Shown: positions 53,950 to 63,277, numbered from the stretch's first letter. The stretch is 64,000 bases of DNA from Sandaracinaceae bacterium (GCA_040218145.1 JAVJQK010000031.1:124001-188000), one strand, 5' to 3'. The notes: generated by a model not told the origin, from the sequence alone. Numbers and translations are program-made.

Positions 53950-56900
53950 AGCGCGGCATCGCACACGCGACGCTCCGTTGGGTCGGCCTCTGGCTGGCCC
54001 TCGCCGTCGTGTGCCCGGGGCTCACGGCGGCGCAGAGGCCGGCGCCGCGGCCGAGCCCGGAGACCGGGGGCGATACGGCTCCGGCCCCCGGGACCGCTCC
54101 CGCTCCGGCTCCCGCTCCCGCTCCCGCTCCCGCTCCCGCTCCCGCTCCCGCTCCCGCTCCCGCTCCCGCTCCCGCTCCCGCACCCGCGACCGCTCCCGCT
54201 CCCGCTCCCGCTCCCGCACCCGCGACCGCTCCCGCGACCGCACCCGCTCCCGCTCCCGCTCCCGCTCCCGCACCCGCTCCCGCACCCGCGACCGCTCCCG
54301 CGACCGAAGCCGACTCCGATACCGCGACCGAAGCCGACTCCGACACCGCGGCCGACTCCGATACCGCGACCGACTCCGATATCGGGGCCGAGGCCGACTC
54401 CGATACCGCGACCGAGGCCGAGGCCGATACCGCGACCGAGGCCGACTCCGAAGCCCTCGAGGTCGACGGCGACGAAGACACCCTGCCCCCCGGCCACGCG
54501 CCCGAGCTGTCCCTGCGCGTCTCGGCCGACGACGTCCGCACCGGCGACCTCGTCACCGTCACCGTCACCGCCACCGTGCCCGAGGGCGACGACGTCACCG
54601 TGCCCGACCAGGGCTTCGGGGGCTTCGAGCTCTTCGACCAGTCGCTCGTCACCGAAGCCACGCAAGACGGCGAGCGTCGCTACACCTTCACGCTCGAGCT
54701 CCTCGCGCTCGAGCCGGGCGAGGTCGAGCTCCCCGCGCTGCGGCTGAGGGTGATCACCGCCGACGGCGAGGTCGGCGACGTCCGGACCGAGGCGCGCACG
54801 ATCACCGTCGGCAGCCACATCGCGAACGAGCCGGACGCCGAGCCGCGCCCGCGCACGGAGCCGGTGGTGGTGATGGAAGAGGACTACACGCTGGCGTGGG
54901 TCCTCGGCGTGCTGGGCGCGCTGCTCCTGATCGCGATCCTCGCCTTCTTCGTCGGTCGCTGGTGGTCCAAGCGCCCCAAGAAGGCGGCGCCTCCTCCTCC
55001 GCCGCGGCCGCCGTGGGAGATCGCGAACGAGAAGCTCGACGCGCTGAAGCGCGAGAAGACCGCGCTCCTCGCGGAGGGCCGCCAGGCGGAGCTCGTCGAC
55101 CAGATCAGCGACGTGGTGCGCGAGTACCTGGGCAACCGCTACGACTTCAACGGGCTCGAGAGCACGAGCGACGAGGTCGTGGCGCGGCTCCGCAAGATCA
55201 AGCTGCGCCGGCTCAAGCTGAGCGAGGTCACGGCGCTTCTGGCCGACAGCGATCTCGTGAAGTTCGCGGGATTCGTCCCCGAAGAAGCGCAGTGCGACGA
55301 GATGCTGAAGGGCGCGCGTCACATCGTCACCGCGACGACGCCGCGCGCGGGCGAGATGGGCCTGGCCGGCGCGCCGAAGGCGGTGCGCGAGGCGCCGGAG
55401 GGCACCCGCATCGCGACGAAGGCGGGCGAGGTGACGCTCCCGCTGTCGGTCCAGACGGTGGCCGAGGCGCAGCGCGAGATCGGCGCCGCGGTAGGCGCGG
55501 CGGCGCGCGACGAGGCGCATCGCGCGAGCTGGAACGGCGTGATCCGCGTCGCGCTCTCGAGCGAGCTCCGCCCGAGCGACGAGGTCGACGCGGCCCTGAA
55601 GCAGGTCCACGAGCAGCTCGCGACCGAGCTCGACCAGCTGAAGATCGCGAGCGACAAGCCGGTGCAGCTGATCCTCGAGCACTACCACCAGCGCCTCTAC
55701 GAGGCGGCCGAGCGCGGCGAGCCCGCCCGGGTGACCGTGGTCGACGACGACGGCCTCCGTGTGGAGGAGCGCTCCTTGTCCGGCCCGGAGTCGCAGCCCG
55801 GCGCGCAGAAGAAGCCGAAGAAGAAGAAGCGCGCACGAGCGCGGGACGGATCGAGCCGCGACGGCGCGGAGGCGCGGCGGGCTCCGGGTGACGGCGCCGA
55901 CCCGGCGACCGTCGAACCAGCGGACACGGACGCCGATCCGCGCGAAGCGGCCGGCGCGGATGCAACCGCAGCGCCGGGCCCGGATGCAAACGCGGCGGCG
56001 AGCCCGGACGGGACAGCGGCCGCGGCAACAGGCGCCGCAACAGGCGCCGCAACGGGCGCCGCGGATGCGGCAGCGGATGCGGATGCGGCAGCGGGTGCGG
56101 ATGCGGCAGCGGGTGCGGGTGCGGACTCGGCAGCGGCAGCGGACTCGGCAGCGGCAGCGGACTCGGCAGCGGCAGCGGACGCGGCAGCGGACTCGGCAGC
56201 GGCAGCGGACTCGGCAGCGGACTCGGCAGCGGCAGCGGACTCGGCAGCGGATGCGGATGCGGACGCCGGCGCGGCAGCAGCAAGCTCGGGAGTGGACGCG
56301 GGACGGATCCTGGGCCGTCTTGCCGGCGCCCGTTCGGGGCCTGCCTCCAGCCCCCCCGCCGCCCCCCGACGCGGCGCGGCCACGCGGCCCCTCGGCGCGG
56401 TCTCGCCCGCGGATCTCGACGCCACCCGGGAGACCCAGCGACGCCCCGCGCCACCCGCGGTGCGCGTCCTGGAGACCGCCTTCCCCGAGGCTCTCTCCCG
56501 TGTGGTCCCTTTCCTCCTGCGCCCCCCGCAGGACGGCGAGCCGATCCTCCGCTGGGTGACCGGTCTCCCTGTCCCGGTGGCCTATCGGCTCGAGGGCGAG
56601 AGCGGGCTCGTCCTGCTCGGCGCCGACGCGCTGCAGGGCCTCAAGACCTCTCGCAACGCGCTCCACGAGACCGCGCTCGAGCACGTCCGGCGTCGCCTGC
56701 CGCCCGGCTTCGCGCCGGGGCGCGCCCCGGCCTACCTGGACGACGGCGTCCCTGCCCTCCTGCTGCTCCCGGAACTGGTGCCGGACGGTGAGAGCTGGCT
56801 CGCGATCGCGCAGCCCGACGGCGCGCTGGTGGTGGTGCGCGAGGGCACGGACCGCACCGAGCGCGACCTCGCGCGACTCCGCGCCGAGCTGGAGGGCGGC

Positions 56901-56975
56901 CTCTTCGACGCGCCGGTGCGCGTGCGGCGGAGCGGCTTCGAGCCGGCCGAGTGGCCGACGGGGGGCGCGCGATGA
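53946..56975 (+). CDS. Repeat-rich membrane protein of the Bat operon (BatD-like domain, TM, DUF4381-like and DUF1444-like regions)
   Basis: This 1009-residue protein has a signal peptide. A low-complexity region follows: Ala-Pro dipeptides (residues 45-118), then Asp/Ser/Thr/Ala repeats (to about 170). A BatD-like Ig domain (about 178-290), a membrane helix (about 314-338) and a cytoplasmic part (WEIANEKLDALKREKTALLAEG, then DVVREYLGNRYDFNGLESTSDE) resembling DUF4381 come next. A second low-complexity stretch (about 660-780, ADSAAAADS repeats) precedes a C-terminal domain that looks DUF1444-like (VLETAFPEALSRVVPFLLR, LLLPELVPDGESWLAIAQPDGALVVV). The start is GTG, overlapping the DUF58 stop. 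A role in envelope integrity is inferred from the operon. Confidence 0.75.
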   Translation: MKRGIAHATLRWVGLWLALAVVCPGLTAAQRPAPRPSPETGGDTAPAPGTAPAPAPAPAPAPAPAPAPAPAPAPAPAPAPATAPAPAPAPAPATAPATAPAPAPAPAPAPAPAPATAPATEADSDTATEADSDTAADSDTATDSDIGAEADSDTATEAEADTATEADSEALEVDGDEDTLPPGHAPELSLRVSADDVRTGDLVTVTVTATVPEGDDVTVPDQGFGGFELFDQSLVTEATQDGERRYTFTLELLALEPGEVELPALRLRVITADGEVGDVRTEARTITVGSHIANEPDAEPRPRTEPVVVMEEDYTLAWVLGVLGALLLIAILAFFVGRWWSKRPKKAAPPPPPRPPWEIANEKLDALKREKTALLAEGRQAELVDQISDVVREYLGNRYDFNGLESTSDEVVARLRKIKLRRLKLSEVTALLADSDLVKFAGFVPEEAQCDEMLKGARHIVTATTPRAGEMGLAGAPKAVREAPEGTRIATKAGEVTLPLSVQTVAEAQREIGAAVGAAARDEAHRASWNGVIRVALSSELRPSDEVDAALKQVHEQLATELDQLKIASDKPVQLILEHYHQRLYEAAERGEPARVTVVDDDGLRVEERSLSGPESQPGAQKKPKKKKRARARDGSSRDGAEARRAPGDGADPATVEPADTDADPREAAGADATAAPGPDANAAASPDGTAAAATGAATGAATGAADAAADADAAAGADAAAGAGADSAAAADSAAAADSAAAADAAADSAAAADSAADSAAAADSAADADADAGAAAASSGVDAGRILGRLAGARSGPASSPPAAPRRGAATRPLGAVSPADLDATRETQRRPAPPAVRVLETAFPEALSRVVPFLLRPPQDGEPILRWVTGLPVPVAYRLEGESGLVLLGADALQGLKTSRNALHETALEHVRRRLPPGFAPGRAPAYLDDGVPALLLLPELVPDGESWLAIAQPDGALVVVREGTDRTERDLARLRAELEGGLFDAPVRVRRSGFEPAEWPTGGAR
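54105..54456 (+). repeat. In-gene hexamer repeats encoding Ala-Pro and Asp/Ser/Thr/Ala tracts
   Basis: GCTCCC/GCACCC/GCGACC hexamers encode about 33 Ala-Pro or Ala-Thr pairs; then GCCGACTCCGATACC-type units encode ADSDTATE. The vocabulary resembles array A at 27.1 kb. Confidence 0.9.
56020..56270 (+). repeat. In-gene GCGGACTCGGCA-type repeats encoding Ala/Asp/Ser tracts
   Basis: GGACTCGGCAGC and GGATGCGGCAGC units encode repeated ADSAA and ADAAA. The GGACTC and GGATGC hexamers also make up array B. Confidence 0.85.
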
Positions 56976-58135
56976 GCCGCTTCCTGCGATGGCTCCTGCC
57001 GGTCGGCTGGACCCTCTTCTTCCTCGTGCCGACCACATACGTCGTCGTGTGGCTCGTCGAGGCGCGCTTCGAGGTGCCGATCGACGCCGAGAGCTTCCGC
57101 TTCGAGCGCCCGTGGGCGTGGCTCCTGCTTCCCGCCGCGCTGCTCGTGCTCGTCGCGCGCGGCTATCTCCACGAGCAGCGAGCGCCGCGCATGAAGCTCT
57201 CGCGCGTGCACGACCTCGCGCTGATCGGCCGCCGCGGATGGCGGACGTGGATCAAGCACGCGCCGACCGGGCTGCGGGTCACCGCGATCACCCTCTTCGT
57301 CGTGGCGCTGATGGGCCCGCAGAGCATTCACGCCCGCGACACGGCCGACATCGAGGGCATCGACATCGTGCTCACGCTCGATCTCTCCCTCTCGATGCAG
57401 GCGAGCGACATCCGGCCGAACCGCTTCGAGGCGACGAAGCAGGTGGTCGACGAGTTCCTGCAGCGGCGCCCGAACGATCGGATCGCGGCCGTCGTGTTCG
57501 GGCGTGACGCCTACACCTTGATGCCGCTGACCACGGACAAGGAGGCGCTCCGCGGCGCGATCGGCGAGCTCGATCTCGGCATGATCGACGGGCGGGGCAC
57601 GGCCATCGGCAACGCGGTCGGGACGGCGCTGAACCGGCTGCGCGACAGCGAGGCGGCGAGCCGGGTCGTGATCCTCCTGACGGATGGCGACTCGAACAGC
57701 GGCAACGTCTCGCCCGAGCAGGCCGCCGACATCGCGCGCACCCTGCCCCACCCGCTCGGCAACGAGGGGCCCGACGGCGAGGACCGGCAGGGCGTCAAGA
57801 TCTACACCATCCTCATGGGGCGCAGCGCCGACGCGCGGACCCAGCGGGGACAGGACATCTTCGGCCAGCCCGTCTGGGACACCGGGAGCTTCCCGATCAA
57901 CCCGGAGCTCCTGCAGGAGATGGCCGAGACCACCGGCGGCGAGCACTTCACGGTGAGCGACCGCGAGGGGCTCGAGCGCTCCTTCCACGCCATCCTCGAT
58001 CGGCTGGAGCGCACGGAGATCGAGGACGCGGGGCGGGTCTACGGCGAGCTGTTCCCCGCGTTCCTGTGGCCCGCGCTCGCCTTGCTCATCCTGGAGCTGT
58101 TGCTCGGCTCGCTCGTGCTCCGGAGGTGGCCGTGA
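56972..58135 (+). CDS. batA: BatA-like von Willebrand factor A membrane protein
   Basis: This 387-residue protein has N-terminal membrane helices (WLLPVGWTLFFLVPTTYVVVWLV and WAWLLLPAALLVLVA), a third near residue 113, a vWA domain with the MIDAS motif DLSLS (VLTLDLSLSMQASDIRPNRF) and VVILLTDGDSNSGN, and a C-terminal helix, as in BatA. Bat proteins are linked to aerotolerance and envelope stress. It overlaps both neighbours (ATGA upstream, GTGA downstream). Confidence 0.88.
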   Translation: MSRFLRWLLPVGWTLFFLVPTTYVVVWLVEARFEVPIDAESFRFERPWAWLLLPAALLVLVARGYLHEQRAPRMKLSRVHDLALIGRRGWRTWIKHAPTGLRVTAITLFVVALMGPQSIHARDTADIEGIDIVLTLDLSLSMQASDIRPNRFEATKQVVDEFLQRRPNDRIAAVVFGRDAYTLMPLTTDKEALRGAIGELDLGMIDGRGTAIGNAVGTALNRLRDSEAASRVVILLTDGDSNSGNVSPEQAADIARTLPHPLGNEGPDGEDRQGVKIYTILMGRSADARTQRGQDIFGQPVWDTGSFPINPELLQEMAETTGGEHFTVSDREGLERSFHAILDRLERTEIEDAGRVYGELFPAFLWPALALLILELLLGSLVLRRWP

Positions 58136-59223
58136 CCTGGCAGCACGGAGACCTGCTCTGGCTCCTCCTGGCGGTGCCCTTCCTGGCGGGGCTGCCGCTC
58201 TTCGCGTGGTGGCGGCGGCGGCGCGCGACGCAGCGCTTCGGCGACCGGGAGGTGCTGCGCACGCTCACCGCGGGACGCAGCGGGCCGTGGCGCGCGACCC
58301 GCGCGGTGTTGTTCGTGCTCGGCGTCGCGCTGGCCATCGTCGCGCTCGCCGGTCCGCAGTACGGGAGCCGCACGCGCATCCTGCGCAAGCGCGGCATCGA
58401 CGTGGTGATCGCGCTCGACTTCTCCAAGAGCATGCTCGCGCGCGACGTCAGCCCGAGCCGCATCGAGCGCGCCAAGGCGGAGATCCTCCGGCTCCTCGCG
58501 GACCTGGACGGCGATCGCGTCGGCGTCGTCGCGTTCGCGGGCGAGTCGATGGAGTTCCCGATGACCACCGACTATCGGGCGCTCTCCCTGTTCTTCCGCG
58601 ACCTCGGGCCCTACGACATGCCGGTGGGGGGCACCGCGATCGCCCGCGCGCTCATCACCAGCAAGCGCCTGCTCGAGCGCGCCGACGCCAACCGGCGGGA
58701 CGCCCCGGACGCGACGCAGCGCTCGCGCGTGGTGATCCTGATGACGGACGGAGAGGACCACGAGGGTGACCCGGTCGAGGCGGCGCGGGAGCTGGCCGAC
58801 GCGGGCATCACGGTGTTCACGGTGGGGATCGGATCGCGGTCCGGCGAGCCGATCCCGACCTACGCGCCCGACGGAACCTTCACCGGGCACCTGCGAGACC
58901 AGGACGGGAACGTCGTGCTCAGCGCGCTGACCGAGGAGAACGAGGCGCAGCTCACCGAGGTCGCCGAGGCCACCGGCGGGCGCTACTTCCGCGCGCCACG
59001 CGGCCAGGTCGGCGTCGACCAGATCCGCAGGCAGCTCCGCTCGATGCAGCAGAGCGAGAGCGAGGCCCGTCGCGTGACCGTGCACGAGGCCCGCTTCGCG
59101 CTGGTCCTGTTCCCTGCCTTCTTGCTGCTCCTGCTCGAGGCGCTGCTCCCGGACGCGTGGATCGGCCGGCGCCGCGCCGCGCCGCCGCCCGAGAACCGAC
59201 GACGAAAGCGAGGTCGGCGATGA
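58132..59223 (+). CDS. batB: BatB-like von Willebrand factor A membrane protein
   Basis: This 363-residue vWA protein has two N-terminal helices (LLWLLLAVPFLAGLPLFAWW, VLFVLGVALAIVALAGP), MIDAS motif DFSKS (VIALDFSKSMLARDVSPSRI), VVILMTDGEDHEGDP, and a C-terminal anchor (LVLFPAFLLLLLEALL). The GTG start at 58132 has GGAGG 5 nt upstream and overlaps the batA stop. BatA and BatB homologues typically work together. Confidence 0.88.
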   Translation: MTWQHGDLLWLLLAVPFLAGLPLFAWWRRRRATQRFGDREVLRTLTAGRSGPWRATRAVLFVLGVALAIVALAGPQYGSRTRILRKRGIDVVIALDFSKSMLARDVSPSRIERAKAEILRLLADLDGDRVGVVAFAGESMEFPMTTDYRALSLFFRDLGPYDMPVGGTAIARALITSKRLLERADANRRDAPDATQRSRVVILMTDGEDHEGDPVEAARELADAGITVFTVGIGSRSGEPIPTYAPDGTFTGHLRDQDGNVVLSALTEENEAQLTEVAEATGGRYFRAPRGQVGVDQIRRQLRSMQQSESEARRVTVHEARFALVLFPAFLLLLLEALLPDAWIGRRRAAPPPENRRRKRGRR

Positions 59224-60137
59224 GCCGCGTCGTGATCCTCTCCCTCTTCCCCTTCGCCGCTCTTCTGCTCGCCGCGCCGGGGAGCGCGGTGGCCTGGGAT
59301 CCCTTCCTCGTGCCGAACGATCACGTCGAGGACGGCAACGCGCGCATGGTGGACGACGACCCGCAAGGCGCCCTGCACCACTACGAGCAGGCGGCGCGTC
59401 AGCTCCCGAACGAGCCGGGCGTGCACCTCAACCGGGGCCTCGCGCTGCTCGACGCGGGGGAGCTCGATCGGGCGCTCGAGGCGTTCGAGGTCGCGGCCGA
59501 GCCCGGGGGTCCGCGGGAGATCCGCGCGGACGCCTTCTACGACATGGGGCTGGTGTACTACCAGCAGGGCGACGCGGCCGCCTCCGAGGAGAACCACGAG
59601 GAGGCGCAGCGCCTCTTCCGGGAGGCGGCCGAGCGCTTCCGCCAGTCGCTCCGGCAGCGGCCCGGTAACACCGACGCGGGCTGGAACCTCGAGCTCGCGC
59701 TCCGCCGACTCCACGAGGAGGAGGAGGCGCAGGAGCAGCAAGAGGAGCAGGAGCAGCAGGACCAGGATCAACAGAACCAGGATCAGCAGAACCAGGACCA
59801 GCAGAACCAGGATCAGCAGAACCAGGATCAGCAGAGCCAGGATCAGCAGGACGGAGAGCCGGAGGATCAGCAGGAGGACGGGTCCGACGGGAGCGACGAC
59901 GAGCAGCCCTCGGACGAGCCGCCGCCCGACGAGCAAGAGGGCGAGGGAGGCCAGGGCGACCGGCCCGGCGAAGAGGAGCCCGAGCAGCAGCCCTCGACCG
60001 ACGGGACACGCGACGCCCTGCCGCAGGAGCATCGACGGGTGCTCGACGCCCTCCAGGACGGCGAAGACAACCTCGAGCGACACCGGGCGCGCAGCCGCGC
60101 GGCCCAGGAGCGGCGACGCGTGGAGCAGGACTGGTGA
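59220..60137 (+). CDS. batC: BatC-like TPR protein with Gln/Asp repeats
   Basis: This 305-residue protein has a signal peptide, then TPR motifs (DDPQGALHHYEQAARQLPNEP, LNRGLALLDAGELDRALEAFEVAAE), then an acidic Gln-rich tail with four near-perfect copies of QDQQN between residues 180 and 210 and a Glu/Asp/Pro-rich region after. BatC is the periplasmic TPR member of Bat complexes. The repeat tract is probably variable between strains. Confidence 0.85.
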   Translation: MSRVVILSLFPFAALLLAAPGSAVAWDPFLVPNDHVEDGNARMVDDDPQGALHHYEQAARQLPNEPGVHLNRGLALLDAGELDRALEAFEVAAEPGGPREIRADAFYDMGLVYYQQGDAAASEENHEEAQRLFREAAERFRQSLRQRPGNTDAGWNLELALRRLHEEEEAQEQQEEQEQQDQDQQNQDQQNQDQQNQDQQNQDQQSQDQQDGEPEDQQEDGSDGSDDEQPSDEPPPDEQEGEGGQGDRPGEEEPEQQPSTDGTRDALPQEHRRVLDALQDGEDNLERHRARSRAAQERRRVEQDW

Positions 60138-61978
60138 GGCGACGTCTCCTCGTCCTCGCGCTCGGCGCGTGTCTCGCCAGCTCCGCCTCGGCTCAGTCGC
60201 CGAGCGGCGAGATCACCATGACCGCCGACCGCGCGCAGGTGGAGGTGGGCGGCATCTTCCAGCTCCGGATCACCGCGACGGTGGTGGGCGGCCAGGCGCA
60301 GCTCGCGCCGCCCGAGCTCGCGTCGTTCGACGTGATCGGCCGGTCCGTCTCCAGCGGCTCGCTCAACCGGGGGATGCAGCGCGAGTCGCGCCTGACCCAG
60401 ACCTTTCAGCTGCGCGCGCGCGAGCCCGGCGTCTTTCAGGTGGGCCCCGCGACCATCGACTTCGGGGGCGGTACGCGCATCGAGTCGAACGTGCTGCAGA
60501 TCACCGTGGGCGGCGGGCTCCAGGCGGGGCAGACCCCCGGGGCGGGCGGGACCCCCGGTTTGCCCCCGGCCAACCTGCCCTCCGCGAACCACGTGGACGG
60601 CATGGCGTTCTCGCAGAACGGCTTCCTGCGCACCTGGGTCGACGACGCGGAGCCCTACGTCGGACAGCAGGTCAACGTCACGGTCTATCTCTATATGCGC
60701 GGGCCCCTGCGCGCGTCGCCCGCCATCACGCGCGAGGCGACCACGGACGGCTTCTGGACGCGCGATCTGCTGCCGCCGAGCCGCTCGCTCGACGCGAGGC
60801 AACAGACCCTCCAGGGGCTGACGTTCCAGGTCTACACCCTGCGCCACGTCGCGGCGTTCCCGCTCCAGTCCGGCGCGCTGACCATCGGCGCGCCGGCGAT
60901 GGAGGTCCGCAACGCCGGCATCTGGAGCCTGCTCGGCGGCGGCGGGAACGAGCCGATGCGCCTCGAGGGCATCCCGGTGACCGTCAACGTGCGTCCCTTG
61001 CCCGAGGCTGGCCGCCCCGACGGTGAGGTGCACGTCGGCGCGCTGACGCTCGGCGCCGAGCTCGACCGGACCCAGGTCGGGACGGGCGACGCGGTGACCC
61101 TGACCGTCCAGGCGGAGGGGCGCGGGGCCATCGAGCAGGTCCGCATCCCCGACCCGAGCGGCGCCGGCCTGCGCGTCCTCTCCCCCGAGATCCGCGACTC
61201 GGTCAGCACCCCCGGCGGCGTCGTGCGCGGGACGCGGATCTATCGCTGGCTCATCGTGCCGGAGGAGCCGGGGACGTTCACGCTCGGGCCCTTCGAGGTC
61301 CCCGTGTTCGACCCCGAGACGGGGCAATACAGCGTGGCGCGTGCGCCGGAGATCACGCTCACCGCGGCCGGCAACGCCGCGGCCACGGCGCCCGACCCCG
61401 ACGCGCCAGAGCCGGACGCGGACGCGAGCGGCCCGGACGCCGACGCGCCGAGCTTCGGGCCGATCCACACGCGCAGCGAGCTGACCCGCAGCTACGCGAC
61501 CCTCGTCGACCGCGGCTGGTACCGGGGGCTGCTCGCGCTCGGACCCCTCTTGCTCCTCGTCGGCCTCGGGGTGCGCACGTGGCGGCGCCGCGCGGCGTCG
61601 GACGATCCCTCGAGGGCGCCACGGCGCGCGCGGCGTGCGGCCCGCGCGCGATTGAAGGCGGCGCGCGCGCACGCCGAGGCGAACGAGCCGCGCGCGTTCT
61701 ACGCGGCGGTGGGCGCGGCCCTCAAGGACGTGCTCGAGGCGCGTCTGGGGCAGCCGGTCGGGAGCCTCACCCACGCGGAGCTGTCCGCGCTGCTCACGCG
61801 ACGCGGGATGGACGCCGAGACGACGAGCGCGCTGGTCGACGAGCTCGAGGGCTGCGACTTCGCGCGGTTCAGCGCGGCGGGAGTGGAGGCGCGCGAGATG
61901 GAAGAGTGTTTGACGCGGACCCGCGCGCTGCTCGCGAAGCTCGACCGCTTCACCCCGACCGCGGAGGACGACGCGTGA
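60134..61978 (+). CDS. batD: BatD-like oxygen tolerance family protein
   Basis: This 614-residue protein has a signal peptide cut near SASAQ and a large periplasmic part with the BatD pattern (MTADRAQVEVGGIFQLRITATV; FDVIGRSVSSGS; RLTQTFQLRAREPGVFQVGPA; AEPYVGQQVNVTVYLYMR). A membrane helix (GLLALGPLLLLVGLGV) near residue 465 precedes a cytoplasmic helical tail. It overlaps batC and batE by GTGA. Confidence 0.88.
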   Translation: MRRRLLVLALGACLASSASAQSPSGEITMTADRAQVEVGGIFQLRITATVVGGQAQLAPPELASFDVIGRSVSSGSLNRGMQRESRLTQTFQLRAREPGVFQVGPATIDFGGGTRIESNVLQITVGGGLQAGQTPGAGGTPGLPPANLPSANHVDGMAFSQNGFLRTWVDDAEPYVGQQVNVTVYLYMRGPLRASPAITREATTDGFWTRDLLPPSRSLDARQQTLQGLTFQVYTLRHVAAFPLQSGALTIGAPAMEVRNAGIWSLLGGGGNEPMRLEGIPVTVNVRPLPEAGRPDGEVHVGALTLGAELDRTQVGTGDAVTLTVQAEGRGAIEQVRIPDPSGAGLRVLSPEIRDSVSTPGGVVRGTRIYRWLIVPEEPGTFTLGPFEVPVFDPETGQYSVARAPEITLTAAGNAAATAPDPDAPEPDADASGPDADAPSFGPIHTRSELTRSYATLVDRGWYRGLLALGPLLLLVGLGVRTWRRRAASDDPSRAPRRARRAARARLKAARAHAEANEPRAFYAAVGAALKDVLEARLGQPVGSLTHAELSALLTRRGMDAETTSALVDELEGCDFARFSAAGVEAREMEECLTRTRALLAKLDRFTPTAEDDA

Positions 61979-62766
61979 GGCGCGGCGCGCTCAGCCTGAC
62001 CGCGCTCGCGGTGGCCCTCCTGGCGCTCCCCGCGACCACGCGCGCGGACAGCCTGGAGGAGATCTTCGACCGGGCGAACCACGCCTACTTCCAGGGCGAC
62101 TACGAGGGCGCGGCCGACGGCTACCGCGAGCTGCACGGGCTCGGCGTGGTCGATCCGGACGTCGCCTTCAACCTCGCCACGGCGGAGGCGCGGCGGGGGC
62201 GGTACGGCACCGCCATCCAGCACTTCGAGCGCGCCCTCTGGCTCCGGCCTGGCGACGAGGACGCGCGCGAGGGGCTCGAGTCGGCGCGAGCCGCGGTCGG
62301 CGCCCGGCGCGCCAACGCGCAGGGAGAGGCGGAGGTCGACGAGGGGCCCCCGCTCGGCGAGGCGCTCTTCGGGGGGTTGTCCCGCGACCTGCTCGCGCTG
62401 CTGACGCTGCTGTCGTCGCTCGCCCTCTTCGGCGCGCTCACCGCGCTCCTCTTCGTGCGGCGGGAGAGCGTGCGCCTGGGCCTCGGCATCGCCGCGCCGC
62501 TGATGGGGCTCGTGCTGCTCGTCAGCGGCGCCGGCATGGTGATCCGGAACGGCTGGCTGGAAGAGGGCGAGCCCGCCGTGGTGCTGGCGGAGCGTGTCCC
62601 CCTGCGCGAGGGCCCGGAGGCGGAGGCCTCCGAGCGCCACCAGGCGCGCGAGGGACAGCGCGCCTGGATCCTCGACGACGGCGAGGACGGCTGGCTGCTC
62701 GTGCGCGTGCCGAGCGTGGGCGAAGGCTGGGCGCAGGCGGACGCGATCGGCGCCGTCCGGCCCTGA
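61975..62766 (+). CDS. batE: BatE-like TPR/SH3 membrane protein
   Basis: This 263-residue protein has a signal peptide, TPR motifs (ANHAYFQGDYEGAADGYRELHGLG; GRYGTAIQHFERALWLRPGDEDA), two membrane helices (LLALLTLLSSLALFGALTALLF and LGIAAPLMGLVLLVSGAGMVI) and a C-terminal SH3-like segment (VPLREGPEAEASERHQAREGQR, then DDGEDGWLLVRVPSVGEGW). This is the BatE layout. It ends the operon. Confidence 0.85.
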   Translation: MRRGALSLTALAVALLALPATTRADSLEEIFDRANHAYFQGDYEGAADGYRELHGLGVVDPDVAFNLATAEARRGRYGTAIQHFERALWLRPGDEDAREGLESARAAVGARRANAQGEAEVDEGPPLGEALFGGLSRDLLALLTLLSSLALFGALTALLFVRRESVRLGLGIAAPLMGLVLLVSGAGMVIRNGWLEEGEPAVVLAERVPLREGPEAEASERHQAREGQRAWILDDGEDGWLLVRVPSVGEGWAQADAIGAVRP

Positions 62767-62789
62767 CCGGACGGGCCTGAGCGGACGGG
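62762..62789 (+). repeat. 14-bp tandem duplication at the batE stop codon
   Basis: CCTGACCGGACGGG and CCTGAGCGGACGGG are head to tail (one mismatch); the first contains the stop TGA. Confidence 0.85.
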
Positions 62790-62796
62790 CTTTCGG

Positions 62797-62830
62797 AGCC
62801 TACTTCGAGAGCACGAGCCTACTTCGAGAG
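62797..62830 (-). repeat. 19-nt-spaced duplication at the response-regulator stop codon
   Basis: AGCCTACTTCGAGAG occurs at 62797-62811 and 62816-62830; both copies contain the reverse-strand TAG, and the second holds the real stop. Confidence 0.9.
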
Positions 62831-63202
62831 GACCTTGCGAATGCGATCGTCGAGGTCTTCGAACTCGAAGGGCTTGTCGAGGTACTCGTCCGCGCCGTAG
62901 AGGGGCGAGGTCATCTCGTTGAGTCGCTCGCCGATGCCGGTGAGCATGATGACCGACGTGCTGGAGAGGCTGTCGTCCTCGCGGATCGCGCGGCAGACCT
63001 CCCAGCCGGTCATGCCGGGCATCATCACGTCGAGGATGACCAGGTCCGGCTTCTCGCGGCGCGCGACCTTCAGCGCCTCTTCGCCGTCGGACGCCTCCAG
63101 GATCTTCATGTCGTGCGTCTTCAAGTGGCGCGTGACGAGGCCGAGGATCTCGACGTCATCGTCCGCCACGAGGACGGTCTTCTCCGACAGGTCTTGACTC
63201 AT
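62819..63202 (-). CDS. Single-domain response regulator
   Basis: This 127-residue CheY-like receiver has the acidic triad start VADDD, phospho-acceptor Asp58 (LVILDVMMPGMTGWE), conserved Thr (VIMLTGIG) and Lys (YLDKPFEFEDLDD). No output domain is present. The start is ATG 63202 with GGGAG about 8 nt upstream. No kinase is adjacent; the PocR kinase at 29.2 kb lacks a cognate regulator nearby, but a link is only a guess. Confidence 0.93.
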   Translation of the reverse strand: MSQDLSEKTVLVADDDVEILGLVTRHLKTHDMKILEASDGEEALKVARREKPDLVILDVMMPGMTGWEVCRAIREDDSLSSTSVIMLTGIGERLNEMTSPLYGADEYLDKPFEFEDLDDRIRKVLSK

Positions 63203-63277
63203 GTGAAGCGCTCCCTTTGAACGGGCGGCGCCATGGTCACCGGCGGCGGGCCCGGATGTCAATGGGCGCCTGTCGAA

